A stretch of DNA of 64,000 nucleotides, from the NCBI RefSeq assembly GCF_910592395.1, contig NC_088326.1:6889001-6953000 (forward strand), given 5' to 3'. Origin of the DNA: Lineus longissimus (taxonomy: Eukaryota; Nemertea; Pilidiophora; Heteronemertea; Lineidae). This document shows, piece after piece, positions 46,597 through 54,604 of the stretch. Position 1 is the first letter of the stretch. The number at the start of each line of letters is the position of its first letter. The position numbers and the translations under genes are program-made. The notes below the pieces were generated by a model. That model did no database searches. It was not told the origin of the DNA and saw nothing but the letters and a program-made list of their open reading frames with translations.

Positions 46597-46863
46597 AAAG
46601 ATGAAATACAATTCGATTTTGAGGCAGCAAAAGAAAATATCCTCCAACTTAAGTCACATATTCTTCGGGCTAAAAACCAAGAACGAGCAAAGACCAGCCT
46701 TCTCCAAACTCTGGAACCACATCAAGCCTTGCTTACCATGGATTGGGCGATGAAATTTTTGCCAATGAAATTCAGGGAAGCACAACAAGACTGGTTTGCC
46801 AAGAAGGGTATTTCGTGGCATGTGACGGCCTCTGTATCAAAGATTGCTGAAAGCGAGTACAAG
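46597..46863 (+). CDS. Exon 10: first candidate catalytic motif
   Basis: 89 codons in phase 0 using the acceptor AGCAAACAG|AAAGATG; acceptors a few bases upstream give the wrong phase. It holds KDEIQFDFEAAKENILQLK, a helical block, then TMDWAMKFLP, where Asp (codon 46741-46743) is the candidate first catalytic carboxylate on a beta strand. QQDWFAKKGISWHV follows, looking like the next strand. Confidence 0.7.
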
Positions 46864-47190
46864 GTATGTGTTTCAAATGTTTATCGTGTTCAGTGCCGCC
46901 ACATGTACACTGATATCATTCTAGTTACATGAACAACATTTTACTGCAAGGAGAGAATACCATTGAACTCTGTCACCTGGAACTGAAGAGCCAACCCAAC
47001 AAGTCAATTAATTTTACCGCTGCTTATCAGATGATACAGTGTACTGTTTTACTGATTTCCATATACTTGTGTTCTTCTAGTAAAAACTGCAAACTTGTGA
47101 TCCGTGAGGATGAGAGAGGGGCCCCATAAGATTTCCTATTGTACACCATTTCATACTGCCAACTTAGCATGTCTTCTGTCTATTTTTCAG

Positions 47191-48405
47191 ATTCACTGCT
47201 TCGTCCACTTGTTGGATCAGTGCAAACAGGATTGGCACAGTGTGTACTCCGTCATCGACGCTAGTCTCAGCAAACTTATGGTAGAGTCGCCACAAGTGAC
47301 AGAGGTGTTTCTCAGATCCGACAACGCAGGGTGCTACCACAATGCATCCTTGTTGTTATCTCTCCCTGTCCTGTCAAAGTCAAAAGGCATCACCATCAAG
47401 CGCTACGACTTCAGTGAGGCCCAGGCAGGAAAGGACATTTGTGACCGAAAAATTGCGCCCATGAAATCTCACATTCAAAGATATGTCAATGAGGGGAATG
47501 ATGTCACAAACGCCAAACAAATGAGGCATGCCTTGGCATCGTATGGCGGAGTACGGGGCTGCCATGTCGCCATTGCAACTTTGAAAGCAGCACCTACAAG
47601 TGAGAGAGGAACATGGCCTGGCATCACGTCTTTTACCAATTTTGAATTTGAGGATGAAGGAATTCGTGTGTGGAAGGCTTATGGTATTGGTCCAGGCACC
47701 TTTCATAGTTACAATAAGCTGTTGAAAAAGTGTAAGCAAGGACCATCAGGTGTCATTGTTGGTGATTACACAAAGCCAGCAAAAGTGACTGGAGCAATGG
47801 CTGGCAACCTTGATCCAACACAGGTTGTCCAAGTACCCTGTCCAGAAAATGGGTGCAGCAAGACCTTCCCCACCCAGGAGGCCCTCACCACCCACATGGC
47901 GTGTGGTGTACATGATCTTCTGCCACTGAAAGACACCAGGATGGATGCTATAAAGAGGAAATGGGCAGGAAGAGTGGAGGCAGTCGGAAAGCCCAGGGAC
48001 GCCTCAAGTTCACTTGAACTGCAATCCGCTCTGCAGATGGAGGACACTGATACCCAGGTCAGTGCTGGCTGGGCGCATCGAGGACAGAGGACTGCCCGTT
48101 GCTATTCCCCCGAAATAAGAGCCTTCCTTGAAAAGGAATTTATGAAGGGAGTCGGTGGAATGAAAGAAAATCCAGTCAATGTGTCTTCCCGTATAAAGGC
48201 TGCTTTCGGTAAGGAGGATTGGCTGACATCTCATCAGGTCATGGGTTACTTCAGTCGTCTCTCCACGAAACAGAAGTGTGGACGTCTTCCCCATGGTACC
48301 CAGGCGGCTGTGGTTGAGGAATCTGATGCAGAGTTCGCTGTTGCAGCTGCTGCAGTAACACGACGCCAACTCAGAGACAAGGTCATCAACCAGACAGGAC
48401 TGTAG
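47191..48405 (+). CDS. Exon 11: catalytic core end, C2H2 finger and C-terminal block
   Basis: 404 codons plus stop, the longest exon. It opens with IHCFVHLLDQC, then FLRSDNAGCYHN (Asp codon 47320-47322, second candidate catalytic residue) and RYDFSEAQAGKDICDRK with several acidic residues (47407-47445) as the third. A C2H2 finger spans 47839-47913 (C-x4-C-x12-H-x5-H). The C-terminus has YSPEIRAFLEKEF and WLTSHQVMGYFSRL. This order resembles a cut-and-paste transposase or a domesticated derivative. No stop or frameshift within the exon. Confidence 0.75.
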   Translation: MHCFVHLLDQCKQDWHSVYSVIDASLSKLMVESPQVTEVFLRSDNAGCYHNASLLLSLPVLSKSKGITIKRYDFSEAQAGKDICDRKIAPMKSHIQRYVNEGNDVTNAKQMRHALASYGGVRGCHVAIATLKAAPTSERGTWPGITSFTNFEFEDEGIRVWKAYGIGPGTFHSYNKLLKKCKQGPSGVIVGDYTKPAKVTGAMAGNLDPTQVVQVPCPENGCSKTFPTQEALTTHMACGVHDLLPLKDTRMDAIKRKWAGRVEAVGKPRDASSSLELQSALQMEDTDTQVSAGWAHRGQRTARCYSPEIRAFLEKEFMKGVGGMKENPVNVSSRIKAAFGKEDWLTSHQVMGYFSRLSTKQKCGRLPHGTQAAVVEESDAEFAVAAAAVTRRQLRDKVINQTGL

Positions 48406-48406
48406 A

Positions 48407-48990
48407 TTTTTAGCTCACCTGGGTGAGCTTATGTCGTCACGTCTTGTCCGTCCGTCAAAAATGGTGGCACGTTTGCTCACCATTGAGTCTAGGAGGTTGA
48501 AACTGCAACTACGTATATCTTAGAAAACCCTCAATACTGACAGCCTTCATCCACACCAATTCATTACTCGTTAGTGTAGACGGCGTTTATGGGGAGTTTT
48601 GGACTGCCCGGTCAAACCCTTAGGTGGGAATAAGGTTTCATTGATAAATATAAGGAGTTTCAAGGACCCCAAATCACTTGCAAGGTTTAAAGGAGTTCTT
48701 TAATTATTATTTCAGTACGGTTCATCTTCTCTTTTTTTTCTTTAAGCAACCATACTTCCTGAAGTTTTTGACGTTTTTCAAAAAAAATGTTTACTCTCAA
48801 ATAGTATAAAAACGCGTTTTTAATTATTTTTAGCACGCACAACTTCTGGCGCAAAAGACGTTTCGCACCACGTCCGTGCATGCCGAAGTCCCGAGTTCAC
48901 GTCACCCCGCTATTACGACGTAACGTCATTTCCATTCACGTCGCAGCTACAATCGGACGTCATCCATGACGCCCGATTGTAGTTTTCAAA
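48407..48990. repeat. Dispersed repeat just after the gene, with two hairpins
   Basis: Starts with the palindrome AGCTCACC-TG-GGTGAGCT (48412-48429), only 7 bp after the stop codon. Near its other end are 17-bp arms at 48947-48963 and 48966-48982 with one mismatch and a 2-base loop. The segment 48833-48940 (AGCACGCA...GCATGCCGAAGT...GTCACCCCGCTATTACGACGTAACGTCATTT) is a diverged copy of 58427-58525. Confidence 0.65.
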
Positions 48991-51044
48991 CCCCTCGCAG
49001 CGCGTCACAGTGTATTGATCTGTAGGAAAATTATCTCTGCAGGGAGGCTGTCCTCAGAAATGAAATCGGAGAAACGTGATAGTTTCGTCAGTTTTTGAAT
49101 TTTTCCCTTTTTTGTGCAGTTTGATGATGGAAACTTTGTGCAGAATAGGAGGTGACTAGGCAGCCGAGGGCTTGGTAATATTGCCCTTAGTTACTATACT
49201 GGTCCTTTAAGGAATACTGGTCTATTATTTGTGGTGTACGTTTTCTTATCATCAACATACTCTCATCTTGAAAAATAAGACAATGTTTACGATCAGTGCG
49301 ACCAATTTTTTACAGTCATTTTGCAACATTATTGTTAATGCGTCCCATGAGGATTCGTAAGGTACTACATGTATTTGGATGTTTTGGGACAAACTGCCTA
49401 GTCTAGTTGTGAATAATCGAACTGAGGTATTATTTGTATTTTGCAACATACTCCGAATAATAATCATCTAAGATGATCTCAGATGAGTAATAATTTGATG
49501 GGTAATGTTGTGCAACAGTATCATAAGGACTGCTGGTCAAGCACTCTTGAGCTGGGAGAGAGAAATGATAAGAGGGTGGAGACAGATTTTCTGAAATGTT
49601 GGTCTTTGAGTCATGACTGTGCAGAATTAGCCCAGTGAAAGTTGTCAGCTACACATCAAGAATTCTTGATTTAGAATGAAAGGGTACGACTTTATTGGAT
49701 GTACATTCATCAGGCTTGACCTGAGATTTTCCACGCCATTGATTGCAAATGCATTGTTCGCATTCTACAATACATCTCTCTTTTTCTAAAAAAAATACAT
49801 GGTGAATTTCCTAAAACTGTTTCATGCTGTGTTTTTGTCTCCCTTGACTAACATAACCTGCAATATGAAGGACATCCAGATTTGATGTTATCTAGCGGAT
49901 GGTTCATCAGGTAAAATGCGGGGCTTGGTGAAAAAAAAGAAGATTTTATAGCGATATCTTGGGATAAATTTGAACTTTGGCTTTTAGTAAACAATTGTAA
50001 ATGCCAAGATAGATTTTTAATGTCAGTATACTTAGTAGCGCTAATGTCAGTTTTGAACAACCAAGCCTGCTACTGGAAAGTGCGACTCTCTCCTGATACT
50101 ATCCTGCACTTGGGCCTGACATGTAGTACCGTAAATGAGGTGTTACTAGTATTGGTCCCTCCCTAGTAGTGGTTAGTAGTGGTTTGGCTATTGTCTGCAA
50201 AATAGCCTTTTTCTATGTATCATTATATTAGCTTGTAAATAAATCACCCATTTGTAAAAAAAAAGTGTCCCTGCTTCTTAGGTGGCAGCACTGTCCTCTG
50301 CAGACAGGTACAAGTGTAGCATGTGGAAAGTTGTGATCTCTCCTAAGGGACTGGACAGTACCGTAACTCAGTTCATGAAAAACTTCTCCATTCCAGTACA
50401 TGTATATGTACAATTTAGCCAATGCTAGAGCAACTCCAGGAGAACATTTCACCGCCAACCAAGGAGCTAAAAACTTCCAATAGCAGTACTCTGACGGTGC
50501 AGCCAACTGCAGGGTTGTCCTCATCAAACAGTATTTACAGTAGGAACTGCACCTTTGGTCAATTGGCTCCTTAGCAATGGAAGGTGTTACTAGTATGTGA
50601 AATGAGCACTTCTGCAAGGTTCTTAGGAACAGGATGATCCCTGCATGGGTTGATAAAGATGTATTAGTAGGTCATACCACATGCCCTTCAGGTGCCTTAG
50701 CCATGGGGGGGGTCCAACCCCTACAACATGCTCTGGCAGCATGACACAGGCTAATGAATGGGTCAACATTAGCATCCTCACCAACAGGGGGGTTTCTTTA
50801 GGTTTTCGGACTGTAAGAAGGCCTACATGTAGCTTATTCAATTACGTTGCCATCAGGTAGGCCAAGGCCGAAATGTTATTTGAAATTCAAATCAGCATTT
50901 CAGGACCTATGGGGCCCAATTCCCCAAAGGGCTTTCATCAAGGGCAAATTTGTAGTGATGAGCTTGTTCTTTTTTTGGGGGAAAAATGCAAGTGGAGTTA
51001 TTTACCGGTAGGCCTACTTAAAATAGGTTAGTAGGCCTAGGCAT

Positions 51045-51063
51045 GGGGGGGGGGGGGGGGGGG
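51045..51063 (+). repeat. Homopolymer run of 19 G
   Basis: Nineteen consecutive G, preceded closely by a perfect 10-bp inverted repeat (51009-51018 with 51030-51039). Length may be uncertain in any assembly. Confidence 0.9.
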
Positions 51064-51165
51064 TGATCATGGTGGTTGACAGTAACTACTAATCCTTATG
51101 GCCAGCACCAAGCATAAATTATGTGTTCATTATGCATTTATTTTATAATTCATCAAGTGTACACA

Positions 51166-51178
51166 AGGTGGCAGCACT
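51166..51178 (+). promoter_or_regulatory. CTCF-like motif
   Basis: ACACAAGGTGGCAGCACT closely fits the bilaterian CTCF core CCACNAGGTGGCAG, with a mismatch at its first base. The shared 13-mer AGGTGGCAGCACT also lies at 50280, there with a poorer left half. Confidence 0.3.
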
Positions 51179-51690
51179 AGCCAATGAGTGTCATTTTGGT
51201 GGAAAATAGCACTTTTTCCTTGGTTTATCCTGGGAAAACAGTAAAAGCGGCCGGAAATTTTATTTCTGATTTTGAAAGTAGGTATCATTACCCCTATCAT
51301 GTGCAAGCCACAGCATTCAAAGACCTGCAGTGTTGGAGATATGAGCGTCGATAGAGAGCTCTTCCTAAGCACTGCCCCTAGGTATGCATAATTACTAGGC
51401 CTAGCACGACCAAAGTATGAAGTGTTACTCAATGACCTGTTGCAGAATGGAAGATCTCATCAAATACTTCCATCATACAAAGGGGGAAAATCCAGCTATT
51501 TTTTTTAGTCTCTGCAGGAGTGCCCAACATTGACCCAAAAATACACAAAAAATAGGGGGAAAAAAGCTAAAACAAGCCCCCTAACTAGGCCTGCCCCTAA
51601 CTCGGTTGCTAGTGATTTTTGAGAGTCATCAATTGCTGTGTAATGATGTCTTAGTGGAAGGATCTTGCATACCTAATCTCGTTAAAAACG

Positions 51691-51744
51691 GTTGACCCCC
51701 ACCTTGCCACCCTCTGCATGGTGGTATCATGGACTGACACTTAA
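51691..51744 (-). repeat. Dispersed repeat copy, inverted relative of 41388-41452
   Basis: GTTGACCCCCACCTTGCCACC followed by TGCATGGTGGTATCATGGAC matches the complement of 41388-41452 with a gap of about 14 bases. Confidence 0.75.
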
Positions 51745-51916
51745 CAAGCACAATGATGAACCATCCCAAAATCCTCAAGTTTCAACTAGGTATGCTCTGG
51801 GGGTCACTTTACATGTGGACTCCACAGAGTAAACTTCAACTCAAGATGCCTAACTAAGCAAAAAGCCAAGCCGTGGTTAAGTTGGTCACTCTTACCACTC
51901 GCCCTACAGCAGGACA

Positions 51917-52171
51917 ATGCCTCCAGAGAAAACCGATGGTAGCTGGTCTCGTTTCAGTAATGAGGATTACAGCAATGTTGTGCGTGAGCGATCGGATGAC
52001 ATAAACTATGCACCGACGGTTGAGAACACAGTCAGCCCACTGAGGATACTTCGCCGGAGGGGACAGGATGCTGCAAAGGACAATACGGATGTTATACCAA
52101 CTGAGGATACTAACATTGTTGACTATACCCAGTCCATAATATACAGTTTACACTACTCGACTACAGATCAG
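51917..52171 (+). CDS. Possible first coding exon of an ankyrin-repeat gene
   Basis: 85 codons in phase 0 from ATG (context CAGGACAATGC), starting MPPEKTDGSWSRFSNEDYSN, to donor GATCAG|GTTCGC. The composition is acidic and coding-like, with no recognised domain. Its phase matches the two downstream ankyrin exons, which is why I link them. The donor is weak, so the link is tentative. Confidence 0.4.
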
Positions 52172-52779
52172 GTTCGCTGTTCTGGTTTATTTTCAGTTTA
52201 AAGGTCTGAATCCATGATTGCGGCTGAAAAGGGTTAATATGTACAATAATGCCATAAATATTGGTTCAACTACAAGAAAAAGGAATGAAAAGGACGTGCA
52301 GAATAGAGAAAATAAGATAAAATGTGTGTGCAAGTGTTAAATTTTTCATGCTTGGTCAACCATTTTGACTACTAGGCCAGAGCCCTCTATTAAAACCTGT
52401 GTACATTACGTGTACATTGTTGTGCATAAGTTTTGGTAAAAAAAGTACACCTTGGACCAATCAATCTGCACAAAATTTTATATGTGTCAAGAAGAACCCT
52501 TTGCCAATAGCATAATAAAGTTTAAAAACATTCCAATAACGATTGCCTGAGAAAAAAATATATATAAATATATTAACATATTAAATATATTATCAAAAAG
52601 CATATTTCTGTGATGGCCTGACTCTATAGATTAAGAATCAACCACAGATTGAGAATTAATTCCACTTTGGTCCATCCCAGCCATGTATTTACCACAACTT
52701 GACATTTTGATCAGCTCACATGGTAAACGCTCAGCACATTTCGTAAACTGTGGAATTACAAGAAATGCAGCGATTTAAA
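52172..52779. other. Non-coding stretch, probable intron
   Basis: AT-rich sequence, including a TATATAAATATATTAACATATTAA-like tract near 52558-52590. I see no exon or clear repeat structure. Confidence 0.4.
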
Positions 52780-53430
52780 ATAGGGGGAACCCAAAAAAGG
52801 GACCCACAGAATAACTCCCCAAGAGTCTTAGGCGGCATAACCCTAAGACACCCGGACGGGGCGAATGTGCGGGCAGAACAGCCCGGACAAATATCTATGT
52901 CCCCCCCGCTCTTCTGAGACTCAGGGGGGGGTAGGAAGACACTGGGAGAGAGAGATTTTCGACGAGTGGACTAGGCAGGGAAGCACCTAGACCACGTGCT
53001 GAGCTGCGACAATTGGACCGTCTGTTAAAGGGGAACAATCACGCATACAATACTGGGAGAAGGTGGAGTGGGAACTCCACGTAGCCGCATCTAAAACCTT
53101 CTTTAGCGCCACTCACTTATACTTGGCCCAAGAAGTAGAGATGGTACAAATCTCGTGGGCCGTTATGCTGCCCAGGCGGCAAAGCTCTGGAGAAACGAGA
53201 CTCATAGAATAAGCCAGCCGGATGGTGGCCACTAACCACCTAGCGACCGTAGCAGCGGCTATCTCCCTAGTAAACCAATCTTGATAAGACACAAAGAGGC
53301 GCTTTCCTTGGCAAGTTCCTTGGTCTTATCAACATAGAACTTCAATGCCCGAACCGGGCAGAGATTTCTGTCCAGGAGATCCCTAAAGACCGTAGCGGAC
53401 AAGGAGGGGATGAAAAACTTTTGCCATGAA
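52780..53430 (-). mobile_element. DIRS-type element fragment
   Basis: The complement strand carries the C-terminal part of a DIRS tyrosine recombinase (53041-53430), followed by non-coding sequence that was probably part of the element. No reverse transcriptase or terminal repeats are present. The outer limits are approximate. It lies in the presumed large intron of the ankyrin relic, in opposite orientation. Confidence 0.7.
53041..53430 (-). pseudogene. DIRS tyrosine recombinase C-terminal relic
   Basis: Reading the minus strand: PSLSATVFRDLLDRNLCPVR and ALKFYVDKTKEL, then after a one-base shift LFVSYQDWFTREIAAATVAR and WLVATIRLAYS, then ITAHEI, STSWAKYK and VLDAATWSSHSTFSQ. These are the usual C-terminal blocks of DIRS recombinases. 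A TGA (53113-53115) interrupts after WAKYK. The expected Arg after HEI is Cys (TGT, 53146-53148), and Cys (53047-53049) lies where FYLRD- or YYMRD-type motifs carry the nucleophilic Tyr. It is therefore catalytically dead. Confidence 0.8.
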
Positions 53431-53563
53431 CGTCGAAAAACTAATTTGAAGGAATTTTCATCTTAATTGCATGTTAAACGAAAATATTCACAGCAAGTTT
53501 AAATTACCTATGTTCAGTATAGTAATGCAACTATATGTCATGTCTTTCATCATTGACATTTAG

Positions 53564-53661
53564 AGTGGCAGGACGGCAATGATGTGCGCCGCCTTAAGAA
53601 TTCGCACGAAGTCGTAGCACAAATGATTAAAGCGGGTGCAAACGTGAGCACCAAGAGTAAG
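53564..53661 (+). pseudogene. Ankyrin-repeat exon, broken by one-base loss
   Basis: 98 bp between CATTTAG and GTAGAT. It starts SGRTAMMCAA and, one frame over, continues HEVVAQMIKAGANVSTKSK: the two halves of one 33-residue ankyrin repeat. The intact neighbour is 99 bp, so one base has been lost in the middle. Confidence 0.7.
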
Positions 53662-53853
53662 GTAGATTATCAGGTTCATGGTACTGATAAAAAGAAAGAT
53701 GGCTGAAATATCAGGGTCGAAAAACAAATTTGAAGGAACTTTAATTTCAATTACATAAAACGAAAATATTCCCAGCAAGTTTAAATTCCCTACATGTATG
53801 TTCAGAACAAGTATAATGCAATTAACATGTTGTCTTTCATCATTGACATTTAG

Positions 53854-53952
53854 AGTATTAGGACAGCACTAATCTACGCCTCTGAGAATGGTCAGGAGGA
53901 AGTCGTGACAGATCTGACCATAGCGGATGCTAACATGAAAATCCAAGATAAG
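53854..53952 (+). CDS. Ankyrin-repeat exon, intact
   Basis: 99 bp between CATTTAG and GTATCAG give exactly one 33-residue ankyrin repeat in phase 0: RTALIYASENGQEEVV, then LTIADANMKIQDK. Ankyrin repeats usually mediate protein binding. One exon per repeat, in phase 0, allows repeats to be gained without frame loss. The next exon would be displaced by the LINE and is not seen. Confidence 0.65.
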
Positions 53953-54126
53953 GTATCAGGTTCAAGGTATAGACCGCAGGTCGTGTTGATTCGGATCAGC
54001 CACTCGTTTGGTTTTCTTATCATCACACTTGAAAATGACCTCGATAAAAAACTCACAAAACACGATTTTTGCCCAAAACTTGAAATTGGTAGGGAACAAA
54101 ACTTCTGGCAAACACAACAACAGAAA

Positions 54127-54310
54127 GCGATACAAGTTACCATATATACGCAATGAAGTTGCTAACATCTTCATGATGTAGACGTTTACATCATGTAGAC
54201 GTCTACATCATGAAGATGTTAGCAACTTTCATTGCGTATATCTTCATGATGTAGACGTCTACATCATGAAGATGTTAGCAACTTTCATAGCGTATATATG
54301 GTTGTATCGC
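54127..54310. mobile_element. Foldback (hairpin) element
   Basis: The outer ends are GCGATACAA and TTGTATCGC. Almost the whole 184 bp pairs with itself through CCATATATACGC...GCGTATATATGG and TTGCTAACATCTTCATGATG with its complement. The inner palindrome GATGTAGACGTCTACATC is repeated twice. It has no coding capacity. It sits directly before the LINE endonuclease fragment. Confidence 0.8.
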
Positions 54311-54604
54311 TATCTGGACTCCCTCCCCAAGTTATACAACAACAGAACTTTTACAAGGCAAGTGCCCGTGGTCTAATGGTCTATGTTCATGATTCTCTTG
54401 TTGTCGATAGGCGATTTGATCTGGAGACACATGAAGGTTGTATGTGGTTGGATGTAAAGATAGGACGGCGAACACTTCTCTTAGGGGTGTTTTATCGTTC
54501 ACCTTCGCAGGATAAAGCGACAAGGGACGCTTACTTTGCTGAGTTTGACAGGAGTTGTACCCTGGCTTCTAAATCAAAAGTAGATGTTACATTAATTGGA
54601 GCTG
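54311..54604 (+). pseudogene. LINE APE-endonuclease fragment
   Basis: Reads ARGLMVYVHDSL, CMWLDVKIGRRTLLLGVFYR and KVDVTLIG, the middle blocks of an apurinic-type endonuclease from Jockey/CR1-like LINEs. Both the N-terminal part and the GDFN block with the rest of the endonuclease are missing. It stops where the terminal inverted repeat of the DNA transposon starts. Confidence 0.75.

Larger units (their letters stand above)
42210..48405 (+). pseudogene. Eleven-exon gene, probable RNase-H-fold (transposase-like) protein, likely decayed
   Basis: Exons at 42210-42639, 42984-43055, 43267-43377, 43686-43784, 44056-44502, 44888-45226, 45627-45738, 45961-46213, 46339-46501, 46597-46863 and 47191-48405 all sit between GT donors and AG acceptors. 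From exon 3 onward the phases join perfectly, giving about 1,170 codons in total. Blocks in order are a Cys/His-containing N-terminal domain, an acidic linker, a helical region, candidate catalytic motifs MDWAMKFLP, RSDNAGCYH and DFSEAQAGKDICDRK, a C2H2 finger and a conserved C-terminal block. The spacing of acidic residues suggests an RNase-H-like fold; this is inference, and I cannot name the family. Defects: TAG at 44209-44211 in exon 5, and a phase conflict between exons 1 and 3. It could still be expressed through alternative splicing. Confidence 0.7.
48991..51916. other. Long intergenic region without recognised genes
   Basis: AT-rich, with no ORF that shows a domain or good splice context. 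Visible items are a 13-mer AGGTGGCAGCACT present at 50280-50292 and 51166-51178, a 10-bp inverted repeat TAGGCCTACT/AGTAGGCCTA (51009-51018, 51030-51039), a run of 19 G at 51045-51063, and the dispersed repeat copy at 51691-51744. Confidence 0.5.
53432..53952 (+). repeat. 284-bp tandem duplication of intron plus ankyrin exon
   Basis: GTCGAAAAACTAATTTGAAG at 53432 and GTCGAAAAACAAATTTGAAG at 53716 begin two parallel stretches. Both continue through AAACGAAAATATTC, CAGCAAGTTTAAATT and TTTCATCATTGACATTTAGAG into the ankyrin exon. The shift is 284 bp, with moderate divergence. Confidence 0.8.
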
